From the NCBI RefSeq assembly GCF_000755165.1, contig NC_025881.1, positions 1,336,526 through 1,400,525 on the forward strand: 64,000 nucleotides of DNA, given 5' to 3'. The position numbers and the translations under genes were made by a program. Origin of the DNA: Leishmania panamensis (taxonomy: Eukaryota; Euglenozoa; Kinetoplastea; Trypanosomatida; Trypanosomatidae). Positions 1 through 9,555 of the stretch are shown in pieces; the stretch's first letter is position 1; every line of letters begins with the position of its first letter. The notes below the pieces were generated by a model. That model did no database searches. It saw only the letters and a list, made by a program, of their open reading frames with translations, and was not told the DNA's origin.

Positions 1-2607
1 CGCCGCCTCCTCCTCGCGCCGCAGGCACTCCTTGCGCGCAAGTTCGTATTTCTGCACGAGCCACGGCGAGCTCAGTGCCCCAAGTGCCGCAGCGAACACG
101 CGAAGCCGCTGCCAGTCCGGCGGGAGCCACTCGAACGGGGTCGTGTCCGAATCGACCTCAGCATCGAAGAATGCCTCCACAGCATGTGCTTCTGGGAAGC
201 ATGCACGGTGCTCCAGCGTGCGCCACTGCGCCAAGTCGGCCTGGAGGAGCGCAAACTGCAGGACGCACATGTCGTCGTCCACCTCCTGCCACGAATGGGG
301 GGGCCGCTGAACGAGCTGTGCCCAGCGCCGCAACACGTGTAGGACGGCTGAGGAAGATGCGGCACCATCCTCCGCATTCTCTGCGGCCGTCCACGCCACC
401 ACTAAGGCCTTCAGTGCACCCACGAGACCAATGCCAGAGACCCCCTCCGCGTAGTCGCACCCGAGAAGAGATGCGAGTGCCACAAGCACGGTCTTTGTGA
501 TGCCGCACGCCGACAGATGCGTTTGCTCGTATGCAACAACATGCTTTGATTGCGAAAAAAAGCCCCGCAGAACTGTCGTCGCGCCATGCACCAGCACGTC
601 GCTATCCTCCGTGAAAACGGCATCCACGAGTCCGCGCCGTGCCAGGAACGCGCACTGGGCATCTGCCTCTGCTGGACTCAGCACATACGGCACCCCGCAG
701 CAGTCCAGCAGCTCCACCACGTTTAGCAATTCGAAAGGAACAACTGCTCTGCTCATGCGCACGGCTCCGCCGCCGCCGCCACGAGGAGGTACGCCAGTCA
801 TCGACCTTGTGCCGTCATTGGCCACGCTGTGTACTTCAGTTCTTCGGCGGCGAGGCGTCCCTGCCGCCTCCGAGGCCGTGTCCGTCAAAGTATTTGTACA
901 TGGTGCTAGCAGTGGAATGGGAACGTTGCTCCTTTCATCACTGCCGCTGTGCCTTAGTGACTCTACCACAGGCAGCAGTCCCGGCGCCGTACAGCGCCGT
1001 GAAAACATCCGACCAGCCTTCACAGGAGTGTAGTCACCGCCATCTTCGTCTTCTGTCCCCACCGTAGCTGCGTCGGTGGCCACGCCACCGCTTACCGACG
1101 CAGCGACCATTTGCGCAGCTGCCGAACACGATGAGTGTAGTTGAGGTTCGCTCTTCTTAGCCTGCTGACGCAGAAGCTGGGTGGAATGCAGTTGCTGCGT
1201 GAACGGCTCCCACGCGAACCCAGTCCCGACGCTGTCATCATCATTGCTGCCATCGGTAAAGGTGAGGCTCTTGCTGCTGTTGCTACTCCTGCTACTGAGA
1301 TCAGGGGCAACATCCTCATCGGCGCTCACAGATTGGACAGTAAAGTCTGATGAGGTGATCAACGGTGATGCCCTCTCTGCAGCAGTAGCCGGGGACATCA
1401 ACTCAGGTGGCAGTGTACACGTAGGCTGAGACAGCGCATTCAAAAACCACGTCATGTCTCCGCTTTGCAGCATCGCTGTCACCGTCGACGGCAAACGAGC
1501 AGGCGACGACAATGAACGCTTTCTGTCAGCAGCGTCCGCGAGACCAGAGTCACCCACATCGTCCACTAGGACAGCCTCTTCCACAACACTAACCTCCTCT
1601 TCACCGTCAGCCGAGGCGATGGTGCAGCAGACGCTCGACGTCGCCTCAGCGTCTCTCTCACTGTCACTGACGATGACATAGTCCGTTCCGCTTCCGTCCT
1701 CTTGCGAGTCGCCGGACACTGAGATTGCTGATGCAGTGCAGTATAGATGCGGTGGCTGTCGGTGTCCCGAGGTCGCCACACCAGCGACATCCTCAGCATA
1801 TTCGTCCACGACACAGCGCGGCCCTATAAAGAGCGAGGTACTGGTGTTCTGCAAGACGTTGTGCGAGACGCACGCGGCATGCCGCGTGCGCTCCTCCAGG
1901 AGATCCTTCATGACGCTCAGGAAACCTTGCGTAATCGTTTCGGAAACGACATCGGGGGCGAGTCGGTGTTTTCTGAGGGAGCGGCGGCGGCGATGCGACC
2001 CTGGTAGCGGCAGCACTTCTGAGGCCTCTCTCGGCCGCTTTTCACCGTGCGCTGCGTTGCTGCGCGTACTGCTCGATGCACCCAGCGCATGATCTGAGCC
2101 ACCACCGGGGGGTACCATCTCGGAGACAGCCGTTCTTTCCGCAGTGTTGGCCGCCACGGAAGGCACGGATGTGTCTGAGCCTTTCGCTGCACCCACAGCA
2201 TCCTCCTCAGCTTGTGCATCGCTCGACATGACCGCCTTCAGATCCTCTACATCCAACGTGCCAGCGACGACCTGCGCCATTAGTATCTGGCGCGCCCTGC
2301 GCTTCACGAGAGCCTGTGCATTCCTTGCCCGCTGCCTCATGCGATGGTGATGCTCCGCACTCTTTGATGACGACGCTGTGCCATCAAACACAAAGACGGG
2401 CCGAATGTCATAAAAGAGAAGCTTCAGTAGGCGTGCAAGGAAGCCTTCTAGCACCCTGTGCTCTATGTCCTCACCAGGCGCGACACGGGCACGAAACTGT
2501 GCAATCCAGATGCTGGCGTCGATCGCCACGCGCTTGCCCTTCAGCTCATCTGGCTGCAAGACCACCCCAAAAGAATCCAGAAGGCGCCATAGACCACGAA
2601 CACCCAT
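1..2607 (-). CDS. RAD2: XPG/Rad2-family structure-specific DNA endonuclease, 3' end outside window
   Basis: An open frame starts with ATG at 2605-2607 and runs without a stop to base 1, giving 869 codons, so the C-terminus is missing. The N-terminal XPG domain (about residues 1-95) begins MGVRGLW and carries the metal-binding aspartates D30 (in VAIDASIW) and D75 (in VFVFDGT). A long low-complexity, Ser/Ala/Asp-rich spacer follows. The XPG-I domain lies at about 618-690 with E647 and D649 (AEADAQC) and the D668-S669-D670 motif. A helix-two-turn-helix segment follows near 700-735 (LLGCDY, D718, then GIG). The roughly 520-residue gap between nuclease halves is typical of XPG/Rad2 and not of FEN1 or EXO1. 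The family cuts 3' of lesions in nucleotide excision repair in the nucleus. Domain assignment is firm; the repair role is from family knowledge. Confidence 0.93.
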   Translation of the reverse strand, partial: MGVRGLWRLLDSFGVVLQPDELKGKRVAIDASIWIAQFRARVAPGEDIEHRVLEGFLARLLKLLFYDIRPVFVFDGTASSSKSAEHHHRMRQRARNAQALVKRRARQILMAQVVAGTLDVEDLKAVMSSDAQAEEDAVGAAKGSDTSVPSVAANTAERTAVSEMVPPGGGSDHALGASSSTRSNAAHGEKRPREASEVLPLPGSHRRRRSLRKHRLAPDVVSETITQGFLSVMKDLLEERTRHAACVSHNVLQNTSTSLFIGPRCVVDEYAEDVAGVATSGHRQPPHLYCTASAISVSGDSQEDGSGTDYVIVSDSERDAEATSSVCCTIASADGEEEVSVVEEAVLVDDVGDSGLADAADRKRSLSSPARLPSTVTAMLQSGDMTWFLNALSQPTCTLPPELMSPATAAERASPLITSSDFTVQSVSADEDVAPDLSSRSSNSSKSLTFTDGSNDDDSVGTGFAWEPFTQQLHSTQLLRQQAKKSEPQLHSSCSAAAQMVAASVSGGVATDAATVGTEDEDGGDYTPVKAGRMFSRRCTAPGLLPVVESLRHSGSDERSNVPIPLLAPCTNTLTDTASEAAGTPRRRRTEVHSVANDGTRSMTGVPPRGGGGGAVRMSRAVVPFELLNVVELLDCCGVPYVLSPAEADAQCAFLARRGLVDAVFTEDSDVLVHGATTVLRGFFSQSKHVVAYEQTHLSACGITKTVLVALASLLGCDYAEGVSGIGLVGALKALVVAWTAAENAEDGAASSSAVLHVLRRWAQLVQRPPHSWQEVDDDMCVLQFALLQADLAQWRTLEHRACFPEAHAVEAFFDAEVDSDTTPFEWLPPDWQRLRVFAAALGALSSPWLVQKYELARKECLRREEEAA

Positions 2608-3436
2608 TGTACCTACGCACCCCGCTGCTGGGGAGATGGACAGGGGTGTGAGGAAGCAAAGAGAAACGACCACACCCCTGCGCCTCAGCCCACGCCCGCA
2701 AAGATACAAAAGACACCAGTACGTCAGTGGTGCACTAACTTCTCGGCAGCCTGCCCACCGCCGAGCTGACAGGGAAGACGCAGAAAGCAAAAGGCGCTGA
2801 TCCACTAAAGAGCAAGATGGCGAGCGGAAAGATGAAGTCATGAGCACGGCTGTATGGCTGTCAGTAGCAGAAGTGAAAACGTTCCACAACACTGCGCAGT
2901 GTGGTTTGCCGAGTTGGAGAGCGTGAAGTGAGGCAATCATAGATATAGCCCCTGTGTTCTATAACCCCAACATCAAGTGATGGCTGCCATCGTATGTGTG
3001 TGTGGGTGTGTGCGTGCGTGGGTGGGTGGTGCATTTTGGCACCCACGCACGCACACAACAGCGTGCATGCCACCGCTCCTTCTTCCCTCGTTATTCTTGC
3101 CGGGCATGGCCTATTTGATTCAGTTGAGAAAAGAAAAAAAAACAGCGACCAGCGCAAGCTCGATCGCACAACTTGCAGGAAAGACAACGCGACAGACGGC
3201 CGGCCTAGTCCTACTCCCCTTGCACTTCTGCAAGCGCAGAGAGATGAGGAGAGGAGGGGATGCCTGAACGAGCAGAGGAAAAGGGGGGGGGGGGAAAACG
3301 ACTGACTACGCTGGCCCTTTTCCCCTCTGCCCCTTTGCCACATCATTATCTCAACCCCGTGTGCCCCGTTGCAGCGCAGCTGCCGAGAGGCAGCTCAACG
3401 CTCGTATATCGTTTCTCTCCGTTCCTCAGCGGAGCT
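2608..3436. other. Intergenic spacer between methyltransferase and XPG genes
   Basis: No credible gene. On the minus strand it holds the 3' UTR of the methyltransferase transcript and the 5' leader of the XPG transcript. It contains a TG-rich stretch near 2995-3030 and a G12 run near 3283-3294 (a C run in RNA). Short open frames here are compositional. Confidence 0.6.
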
Positions 3437-4588
3437 TCACGCGCGCAGTCGGAAACGACCTTGCACAAAGCGACGCGCGAACGACACACTCGTCTTGCGG
3501 TTAGTCACCTCGTTAGTGATGATTTCGAGCGCGACCACCTCAAAGCCAGCACCCTCGAAGAGCGTGCGAGCCTCTTCTAACGAAAAGAAGTGACTGAGTG
3601 TCCCGTTGGTGCGCTCGTACGTGTTCGTGTCGCCGGTGTCACTGCCGTCACCCTCGCCACTGTCGCCGCGTCGCCAGCGCAACGATGCCTGAAAGCGGAG
3701 CTCTGCGTGATCGCTTACCGCGTAGTCGCGGAAGTACAGCACACCTCCAGGTCGCGCCATGCACCGGGCAATGCGGCGCAGGACGACAGCATGAGAGGAA
3801 ACTGGAATGGAACAGAGAACAAAAATGAGGGACACAAACTCCGGCGACTCGAAGACCGGTGCGCTGTCTACCGCCGTAGTGTTGTCACCGTCTACACCAC
3901 CTGCTCCTGCGATATTCAGGGAAGACGACGTTGACGCTGTCACGCTCACTTCCTTCGGCGCGAAGAGGGGGCTGTCTACCACTTCCGACTCGCAGGGATT
4001 CAACACACACACGTGCATCTTTGCTGCCAGCGCTGGGGGCAGACGTGCTCGCTTTTCCTCCAAAAGTGCTATGGCGACGGGGGAGATATCGAACCCCAGA
4101 AGCGCTCGCCACTGAGGAAGGTAGCCATACTGGGCGAAAACAGGAAGTATGGCATTGCCCACCCCACAACCGGCCTCCATCCACGAAAACGAACATGCAG
4201 GTGAGGTGGAGGCGACGCACTTACTTGACGCAGCCTCGTTTGTTCTGGGTGCCTTCTCCCCAGCTGCCACGGCAGTGTCAATCGCCGCGCGAAGCTCGTG
4301 AAACTCACGCAGTATGTAGTGGCGATCTTTGTATCCATTCACGGTGTTGTTACGGTAATACATATCCCATTGGCGCTTATGCAAGTCCGTGGGTCGGTTT
4401 ACGCGGTTCGCCTGTAGCTGGCCATTGCTGTACGGGTGGTACTCGGAGACAAACGGAGGATACGGCGGCAACCGGGCCCGCTTGCGCCCATGTGGCGCAT
4501 CATGCGGGTCTAAGGAGCTGCCACACTTTGGCAGCTCGGTCGATGCTTCTGAGTTTGTGGCTAAAGACATGATTAAGGGGTACGTCAC
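3437..4588 (-). CDS. METTL2/METTL8/Trm140-type tRNA 3-methylcytidine methyltransferase
   Basis: 383 residues. A Class I SAM-dependent methyltransferase. The conserved pre-domain motif is visible at about residues 74-97 (QWDMYY then YKDRHYILREF), which is diagnostic of the METTL2/6/8 and yeast Trm140 family. The SAM-binding glycine loop is at about 137-145 (MEAGCGVGN), followed by FDISPVAI. Motif IV-VI region is near 250-300 (SIPVSSHA, then PGGVLYFRDYA), and the C-terminal signature ARRFVQGRFR is present. The family methylates C32 of certain tRNAs in the cytosol or mitochondrion. Residues 1-60 lack an obvious targeting signal. A second in-frame ATG at 4570 (Met7) could be the real start. Trypanosomatids have several members of this family, and which paralogue this is cannot be told here. 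Confidence 0.85.
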   Translation of the reverse strand: MTYPLIMSLATNSEASTELPKCGSSLDPHDAPHGRKRARLPPYPPFVSEYHPYSNGQLQANRVNRPTDLHKRQWDMYYRNNTVNGYKDRHYILREFHELRAAIDTAVAAGEKAPRTNEAASSKCVASTSPACSFSWMEAGCGVGNAILPVFAQYGYLPQWRALLGFDISPVAIALLEEKRARLPPALAAKMHVCVLNPCESEVVDSPLFAPKEVSVTASTSSSLNIAGAGGVDGDNTTAVDSAPVFESPEFVSLIFVLCSIPVSSHAVVLRRIARCMARPGGVLYFRDYAVSDHAELRFQASLRWRRGDSGEGDGSDTGDTNTYERTNGTLSHFFSLEEARTLFEGAGFEVVALEIITNEVTNRKTSVSFARRFVQGRFRLRA

Positions 4589-5219
4589 CTGATGAACTTA
4601 TGGGTGAACGTGCGTACGTGTGCGTTTTGCACTGTTCACAGCAGCACAGCTGCAGAGCGAATTCCTCCTTGTCTTTTTCGTAACTGTCCGCGTTTCCGCT
4701 CCCTTCTATTGGGGGGAGGGGGGGGGGCGACTCTCCCGTTGCCACAGGCCCCACGCTTGTGAAGCGGGCGAACACGCGGCGAAGAACAAAAGTGAGAGGG
4801 GCGAGGAGGTGGTATAGTGGCTTGAATGAGCAAGGAGAGGTGGCGCTTGGAACCCCGCTGGTGAAAGAGAGTAGAGGGAAGCCTGGCTCGTCAAACCCAC
4901 GGACAGACATGCTCACAAAGCCGAAGACGCGGATAAAGATGTCCTTAGAGAAGGGGGTAAAGAGGAAGACCGCAAGATGGCTGCGCGTTCCATAGCAATC
5001 CGGCAAGGAGCTCTAGCTAGCTCGCATAGCCGAAGCCGCCTAGCCGCCAGAGGTTGTAGAGCTCTGATCGTGTACGAGGGTCAGCATTCTACAGCGGAGT
5101 AAGTTTATTTTCTTTTCTTCGTTGCAGATTGACAAAGCAGTAGCCCGCATGGACCGCCAACGTCAATCACCACGCGAGCCTCCACAAGTGAAGAAGGGAC
5201 AGACCACGTTCTACTTTGA
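4589..5219. other. Intergenic spacer between cyclophilin and methyltransferase genes
   Basis: No gene is supported. A short inverted repeat with GAGCTCTA-type arms lies near 5009-5063 with about 40 bases between the arms. A G-rich run occurs near 4710-4728. Otherwise untranslated regions. Confidence 0.5.
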
Positions 5220-5963
5220 CTACAGCTTCATCTTTCCTTCAGCAAAAGGGTTGTAGAGAACCGTGGCGCTTGTGATACGAGTACGGGACTCGAGGTGGAC
5301 AAAGTTCTTTGGGTCAACCTTCGCGGAGGCCGCCTCCAATGCCCTGAGCACGGCGTCCCCACACTTGAGCGCCACGTCGCCAACTGCTTCAGTTCCAGCC
5401 ATGGCAGAAAAGTTTCCAACCACCTCCCCCTCGGTGGAGTTCGCCACCACTGCCACTACAGCGGCCTCAGAAGCTGAGTAGGCACCGTTCATGTCCACCA
5501 CGCCAAAGGCAGTGTAAACGCCGTCAAACGATGGCTGTGGACTCGTAGTAATGAAAAATTGAGAGGCGTTCGTATCTGTCTTTGCGCCTTTGTGAGCCAT
5601 AGAGAGGGTGCCGCGCTGTGCGTGCGTGGTGAGACCAAAGCCCTCATCATGGAAGTACCGTCCCGCAAGAATTCCAGCGGCGGCTACCGACACGGCCTCC
5701 ACTGAGACCGCATCACCACCTTCGCTGCCGTCAGCGGCATTGACAAGAGGGGGCAGCTTGGCAAAGATGGATTCGCCGCCTTTTCCAGTGTTCGTTGGAT
5801 CACCAGTCTGCAACAGAATGCCAGGGTAGTGGCGATAGAAAGTGCACCCGTCGTAGTAGCCCGAGGCGCAGAGAGCGAGGAAGTTAAAGGAGGCGAGCGG
5901 GCATGTCTGATAGTGGAGCAGCACGGGAAGGTCTCCAACTGTGGTGTGCAGGACAACAGCCAT
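5220..5963 (-). CDS. Cyclophilin-type peptidyl-prolyl isomerase, PPIL3-like
   Basis: 247 residues. The order of motifs follows human PPIL3: N-terminal TTVGDLPV, NFLALCASGYYDGCTFYRHYPG, QTGDPTNTGKGGESI, then SMAHKG, NASQFFITT, FDGVYTAFGVV and a C-terminal NPFAEG. PPIL3 is about 161 residues; this protein is longer because of an Ala/Val-rich insert of about 30 residues before GRYFHDEGFG and a second insert in the C-terminal third. Against classical cyclophilin A, the arginine and glutamine of RxxPGxxxQ are kept, but F60 is Ile here, and the W121 and H126 equivalents are Ser and Tyr (H126 is also Tyr in PPIL3). Activity and cyclosporin binding may therefore be weak. PPIL3-type cyclophilins associate with spliceosomes in other eukaryotes; the role here is inferred. 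Confidence 0.88.
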   Translation of the reverse strand: MAVVLHTTVGDLPVLLHYQTCPLASFNFLALCASGYYDGCTFYRHYPGILLQTGDPTNTGKGGESIFAKLPPLVNAADGSEGGDAVSVEAVSVAAAGILAGRYFHDEGFGLTTHAQRGTLSMAHKGAKTDTNASQFFITTSPQPSFDGVYTAFGVVDMNGAYSASEAAVVAVVANSTEGEVVGNFSAMAGTEAVGDVALKCGDAVLRALEAASAKVDPKNFVHLESRTRITSATVLYNPFAEGKMKL

Positions 5964-8445
5964 GGTTCACAGGGGTTTGCATGCGAACAGCAGCAATACA
6001 TTCGAACGGTGAATCAACGGCTGGTCGTTATCTACTTTGTGCTGCCCGTACCAAAGCACAACGCAGAGCAAACGATGTGGAAGATAGAAGAACGCAGCAG
6101 CGGGATAGCGAAGGGGCACAAGTAGGGCGTTTGTGCGTGAAAGCGCATGTGCGCGATAAAAGACATACGTGAGCAGTTCCATCAATACGCAAGCAAAGTC
6201 CAGTAAAGAGCATTGGGGGAGCAATGAAGGGGAGCGAATGAGTGAAAAACTAAGGCGGAAGGAGTGCTGAGAGGGTACAATTTTTTCTCGGAGGGTGACC
6301 ACTCTCTCAGAGAAGAGGTGCTCCGCTCCGCTCTAGACCCAGCCTGTCCCACGCCCGCCTCGGGGTGCGGCGCAGCGGTCGACACGCGCATTACAGCAAT
6401 GCGCCGACTCGGCGATGCGAGCACAGCCCCTGCCTCAAACTCCACCCACCCACCCACCTGCTCTGCAGACCGCCTCACAGATGCTCCTGCGGTGCCGGCC
6501 GCCACCTGGTGCATCCCTCGGGGTAACACGCAGGCGTTCCACACCAATAGACGGCGAGGGCAGGGTGGGGTGCATTCGAGTCAGGTCCGCACTCTGCCCG
6601 TCATGTGGACGGCACAAGCGGGTCCACTGTCGCAGGTCTCTCCGACGCAACGCCGCCCAGGACCTGACCACTGACGTTAGCAGCGATGCATCGCCCTGAC
6701 TGCCCCACGGGGTGAGGTACTCAGCCCCGACACCACCAGAAGTGGTTCGTCGCATTGGCAGGGATGGGGGGGGGGTGCTGCCTGGCTTTTCCACACCGAG
6801 TGGGGGTACTGGACTCTGAAATACCACGCACGGCAGTGTCCCTCCCTCCCTCCCCCCCTCGCCAGGGTCCGAAAGATAGCGGGAGAAACGAGTGCATTAC
6901 CCACATCGACGCATGAGGCACGAGTCACGCAATCAAACAATGTCCCTAACGATCGCCTGAAAAGACCGTAGTACCTTTTTCCCTCTTAGTGCCTGTATGT
7001 GTATCATCGGGCAAAGAGTGTTGCAAAGATAAAACATCCAATACAAAGAAAGAGAACAACATGACAGGGTCAGACAGAGTCACGTCAATGCGCTGTCGTC
7101 TTGCCACTCCCACAGGACCTGGAAACACACGCTGTTCATGCTACGAATGGCTCTGAGGCTCTTCATCTCGAACACCAACCCATACACACATCCTCCGATA
7201 CCTTTATATTGTTTACCCTTCGAGCTGAAGCGATTGTGCCCCGTGCACACAGACGGAGAGGTGGAATACCAAACTTACGCACCCGTGCACCAATGTGGAA
7301 ACCAGATACGGTGGCAAAGCTAGGAGAGAGCTACACAAGGAGGTGGGAGGGCCAGAACCATTGCTGACTAAGAGAGCGACGGAGCGCGAGAGCAGATGAC
7401 GTGAGTTTGAAAGCACGAACATAACAAAGAGAGGAAAAAGTCCGGAAGAGCCTAATACAGTGACTCGAGACTCATGTTACAGTGGGTCGGATGGGTAGAC
7501 GAGAGCTCGTCCTTCACAGAGGAAGCACTAACGCCAAAAGGCATGATGAAGAGAAGAGTTTTCGCATTCGCAAAACCAACAACAAAGCTAACAAAATGCA
7601 AATACATTAGGCACTTCACCACGTTACCGTGCGCACGAACCGCTGCTGCACGTGCTGAGACACGCACACTTTACACTGCAGGAAGTGCAAATGGGGAAGA
7701 GAAGAGCTGCGCAGAAAAAAAAAAATAAACAAGAGGCCGAAGACGACAGCGGAGACAGCAGGCAGAGAGAAAAACACGCGGCAATAAGACTTGAAGCAGG
7801 GGAGCTCTCAAGTTTGCCTACGGCCGTCTCGTACCGTATGCGAGTGTGTGTGTGTTGGTGTTTTTCTGTGCTACAGTGCACAAGTGGGCAATGAAGAGGT
7901 AGAGGGCGGATGTGTGCTTTGTTTGGCTTCCTTCCCGTGTCATCGCGCGGCGGCATGGCACACTCGGCCCATTCAAGAGGAGCGACTCCACGACAACCGT
8001 GCAAGGGTGCAGGTGGGAGGGAAAGAGGGTCCATGTGCGGCACTTGTTGCTCAAGGGGGGAAGGGTCCCGTAGCTATCGCAGATAAGCAGGCGCACAAAG
8101 GCAGCAGCAGCAGCAGTAGGAGGAGGGATTACACCACGAGGGGGCCTGTACAAGGGAGGTGTAAAGAAAAGAGGGAAGCGCACCGCCACCGTCAGAGGGG
8201 GAGGGAACAAGGTGCAGCCAGAACCATGTTATCGAGTCCCACTCTGATCCTCCCCAATGCTTGCCACTGCCAGCCCTACCGACATCCCTGGGCACCTTTC
8301 CCCCGCCCCCTCGTTCCATTTTATGAAGTTAGTTTGCGTTAGCACGCAACGACACAAGCGATTGTGGTAGTTTCCGACGCAACCGCGTCAGTGTGCATAC
8401 GAGTGTACGACCACAGCAGCCGCAGAAACAGTCACTCAGGCTAGC
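5964..8445. other. Long intergenic spacer between IscU and cyclophilin genes
   Basis: About 2.5 kb without a supportable gene. It includes a SIDER2-like element (6281-6727) about 320 bases upstream of the cyclophilin start in transcript sense. The rest is purine-rich on the plus strand. A short CAG/AGG run lies near 8101-8124. It should contain the IscU 3' UTR, the intergenic processing signals and the cyclophilin 5' leader. Confidence 0.6.
6281..6727 (-). mobile_element. SIDER2-like truncated retroposon, copy 1
   Basis: This stretch of about 447 bases is repeated at 29190-29634 with about nine mismatches by eye (roughly 98% identity). Read on the minus strand it begins GGGCTGAGTACCTCACC and ends CCCTCCGAGAAAA followed by a short A run, which resembles a retroposon 3' tail and sets the orientation as sense with the genes. 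Size, GC-rich content, position in an intergenic region and the GGGTGGGTGGGT segment fit Leishmania SIDER2 elements. These are short degenerate ingi/L1Tc-clade retroposons known to influence mRNA stability. The family name is from memory and was not checked by search. It has no coding capacity. The true 5' limit could extend past 6727, where the two copies stop matching. Confidence 0.75.
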
Positions 8446-8943
8446 TTACTCCTCCTTGGCCTCCTCCTTTCTTTTCAACACCTTACTTTTCAGTGTCGGG
8501 TTCTTCGACAGGTAGTTCTCCACCGCAGCGTGAATTGTCTCCTCCGCCAGCATGGAACAGTGCAGCTTTACGGGGGGCAGCGACAGCTCCTGCGCGATCT
8601 CCTTGTTCGTCAGCTTCAGCGCGTCCGCAACGCTTTTACCACGAATCGCCTGGGACGCGTACGAGGATGCGGCGATTGCGCTCCCACAGCCGAATGCCTT
8701 GAACTTGACGTCTTCAATCACCAATGTGTCAGGGTTCACTTTCACTTGCATCTGCGTCATGTCGCCGCACTCCGGCGCGCCGCGCAGCCCAGTGCCCACG
8801 TTCGGGTCGTTCTTGTCTAGCTTTCCCACATTCCGAGGATTCTTGTAGTGATCCTGGACTTTTTCACTGTACAGCGTGCGCATAGCGCACAGCTGCGCAG
8901 GCGACGGCATCGCAGTCACTCCGACACGGAAGAAGGCGCGCAT
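8446..8943 (-). CDS. ISCU: Iron-sulfur cluster assembly scaffold protein IscU
   Basis: 165 residues from the ATG at 8941-8943, chosen because the following sequence (MRAFFRVGVTAMPSP) looks like a mitochondrial presequence; an in-frame upstream extension to 9054 is open but unlike any IscU. The core starts at LYSEKVQDHYKNPRNVG. The scaffold ligands are all present: C59 with D61 (APECGD), C86 (FGCGSAIAAS) and H128-C129 after the HSC70-binding LPPVK loop (122-126). The tail is Lys/Glu-rich. It builds [2Fe-2S] clusters in the mitochondrial matrix with the cysteine desulfurase Nfs. Family assignment is certain; location is inferred from the presequence and family. Confidence 0.96.
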   Translation of the reverse strand: MRAFFRVGVTAMPSPAQLCAMRTLYSEKVQDHYKNPRNVGKLDKNDPNVGTGLRGAPECGDMTQMQVKVNPDTLVIEDVKFKAFGCGSAIAASSYASQAIRGKSVADALKLTNKEIAQELSLPPVKLHCSMLAEETIHAAVENYLSKNPTLKSKVLKRKEEAKEE

Positions 8944-9555
8944 CGCTGAGGCAGGGCAGAGAAAGAGGGTCAAAAAAGAAGAGAGCTGCGTCCTAAGGGG
9001 GGAGGGACCACAAAAAGTATATGAACCAGCGCGGGCAGGTGTCACTGCACACACACGTGCAGTGGCTTGCAGAAGATGTGTCTGTGTGGATCTCGTTGTG
9101 TGCGTCGACTCGGTCGACGTTGCTGCCGGTGTAGTGATGATGGTGGAAAGGGGGGCGGGCAGAGGGGTGAGCGCCGCGAGAGTAGTGCAAGACAGACGGA
9201 GGGTGAGGTGGGTGACGAGGGGGTGTGCTAAGGAGGGTAGGCATGTGAGAGGGACGCAGTGACGACGGCACGCCGATCAAACACACACCCACATCAGGAG
9301 GTCGACCTACACTGGGGCAGGTCGCGATGAAAACAAAAACAAAACAGTGGAGCTGGAGCTTCCTGCCTCTGCCACCCGCGACGCCTTCACACTCGTTCCT
9401 TTACGACGCAGTACGGTAGAGACACAAACGATATAAAAGACAAAACGCCCACATCACCGCCAACGGCGAGGAGGGAATTGGGGAGGGAGGAGCAACGACG
9501 CAGGGGTCAAGAGGCACACCCGCACAAGCCAACACGCCCCGCCAGCTGGTCTCTC
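8944..9555. other. Intergenic spacer between MATE and IscU genes
   Basis: No gene is supported. Purine-rich on the plus strand (pyrimidine-rich in RNA), as expected for a trans-splicing region upstream of IscU. Confidence 0.5.
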
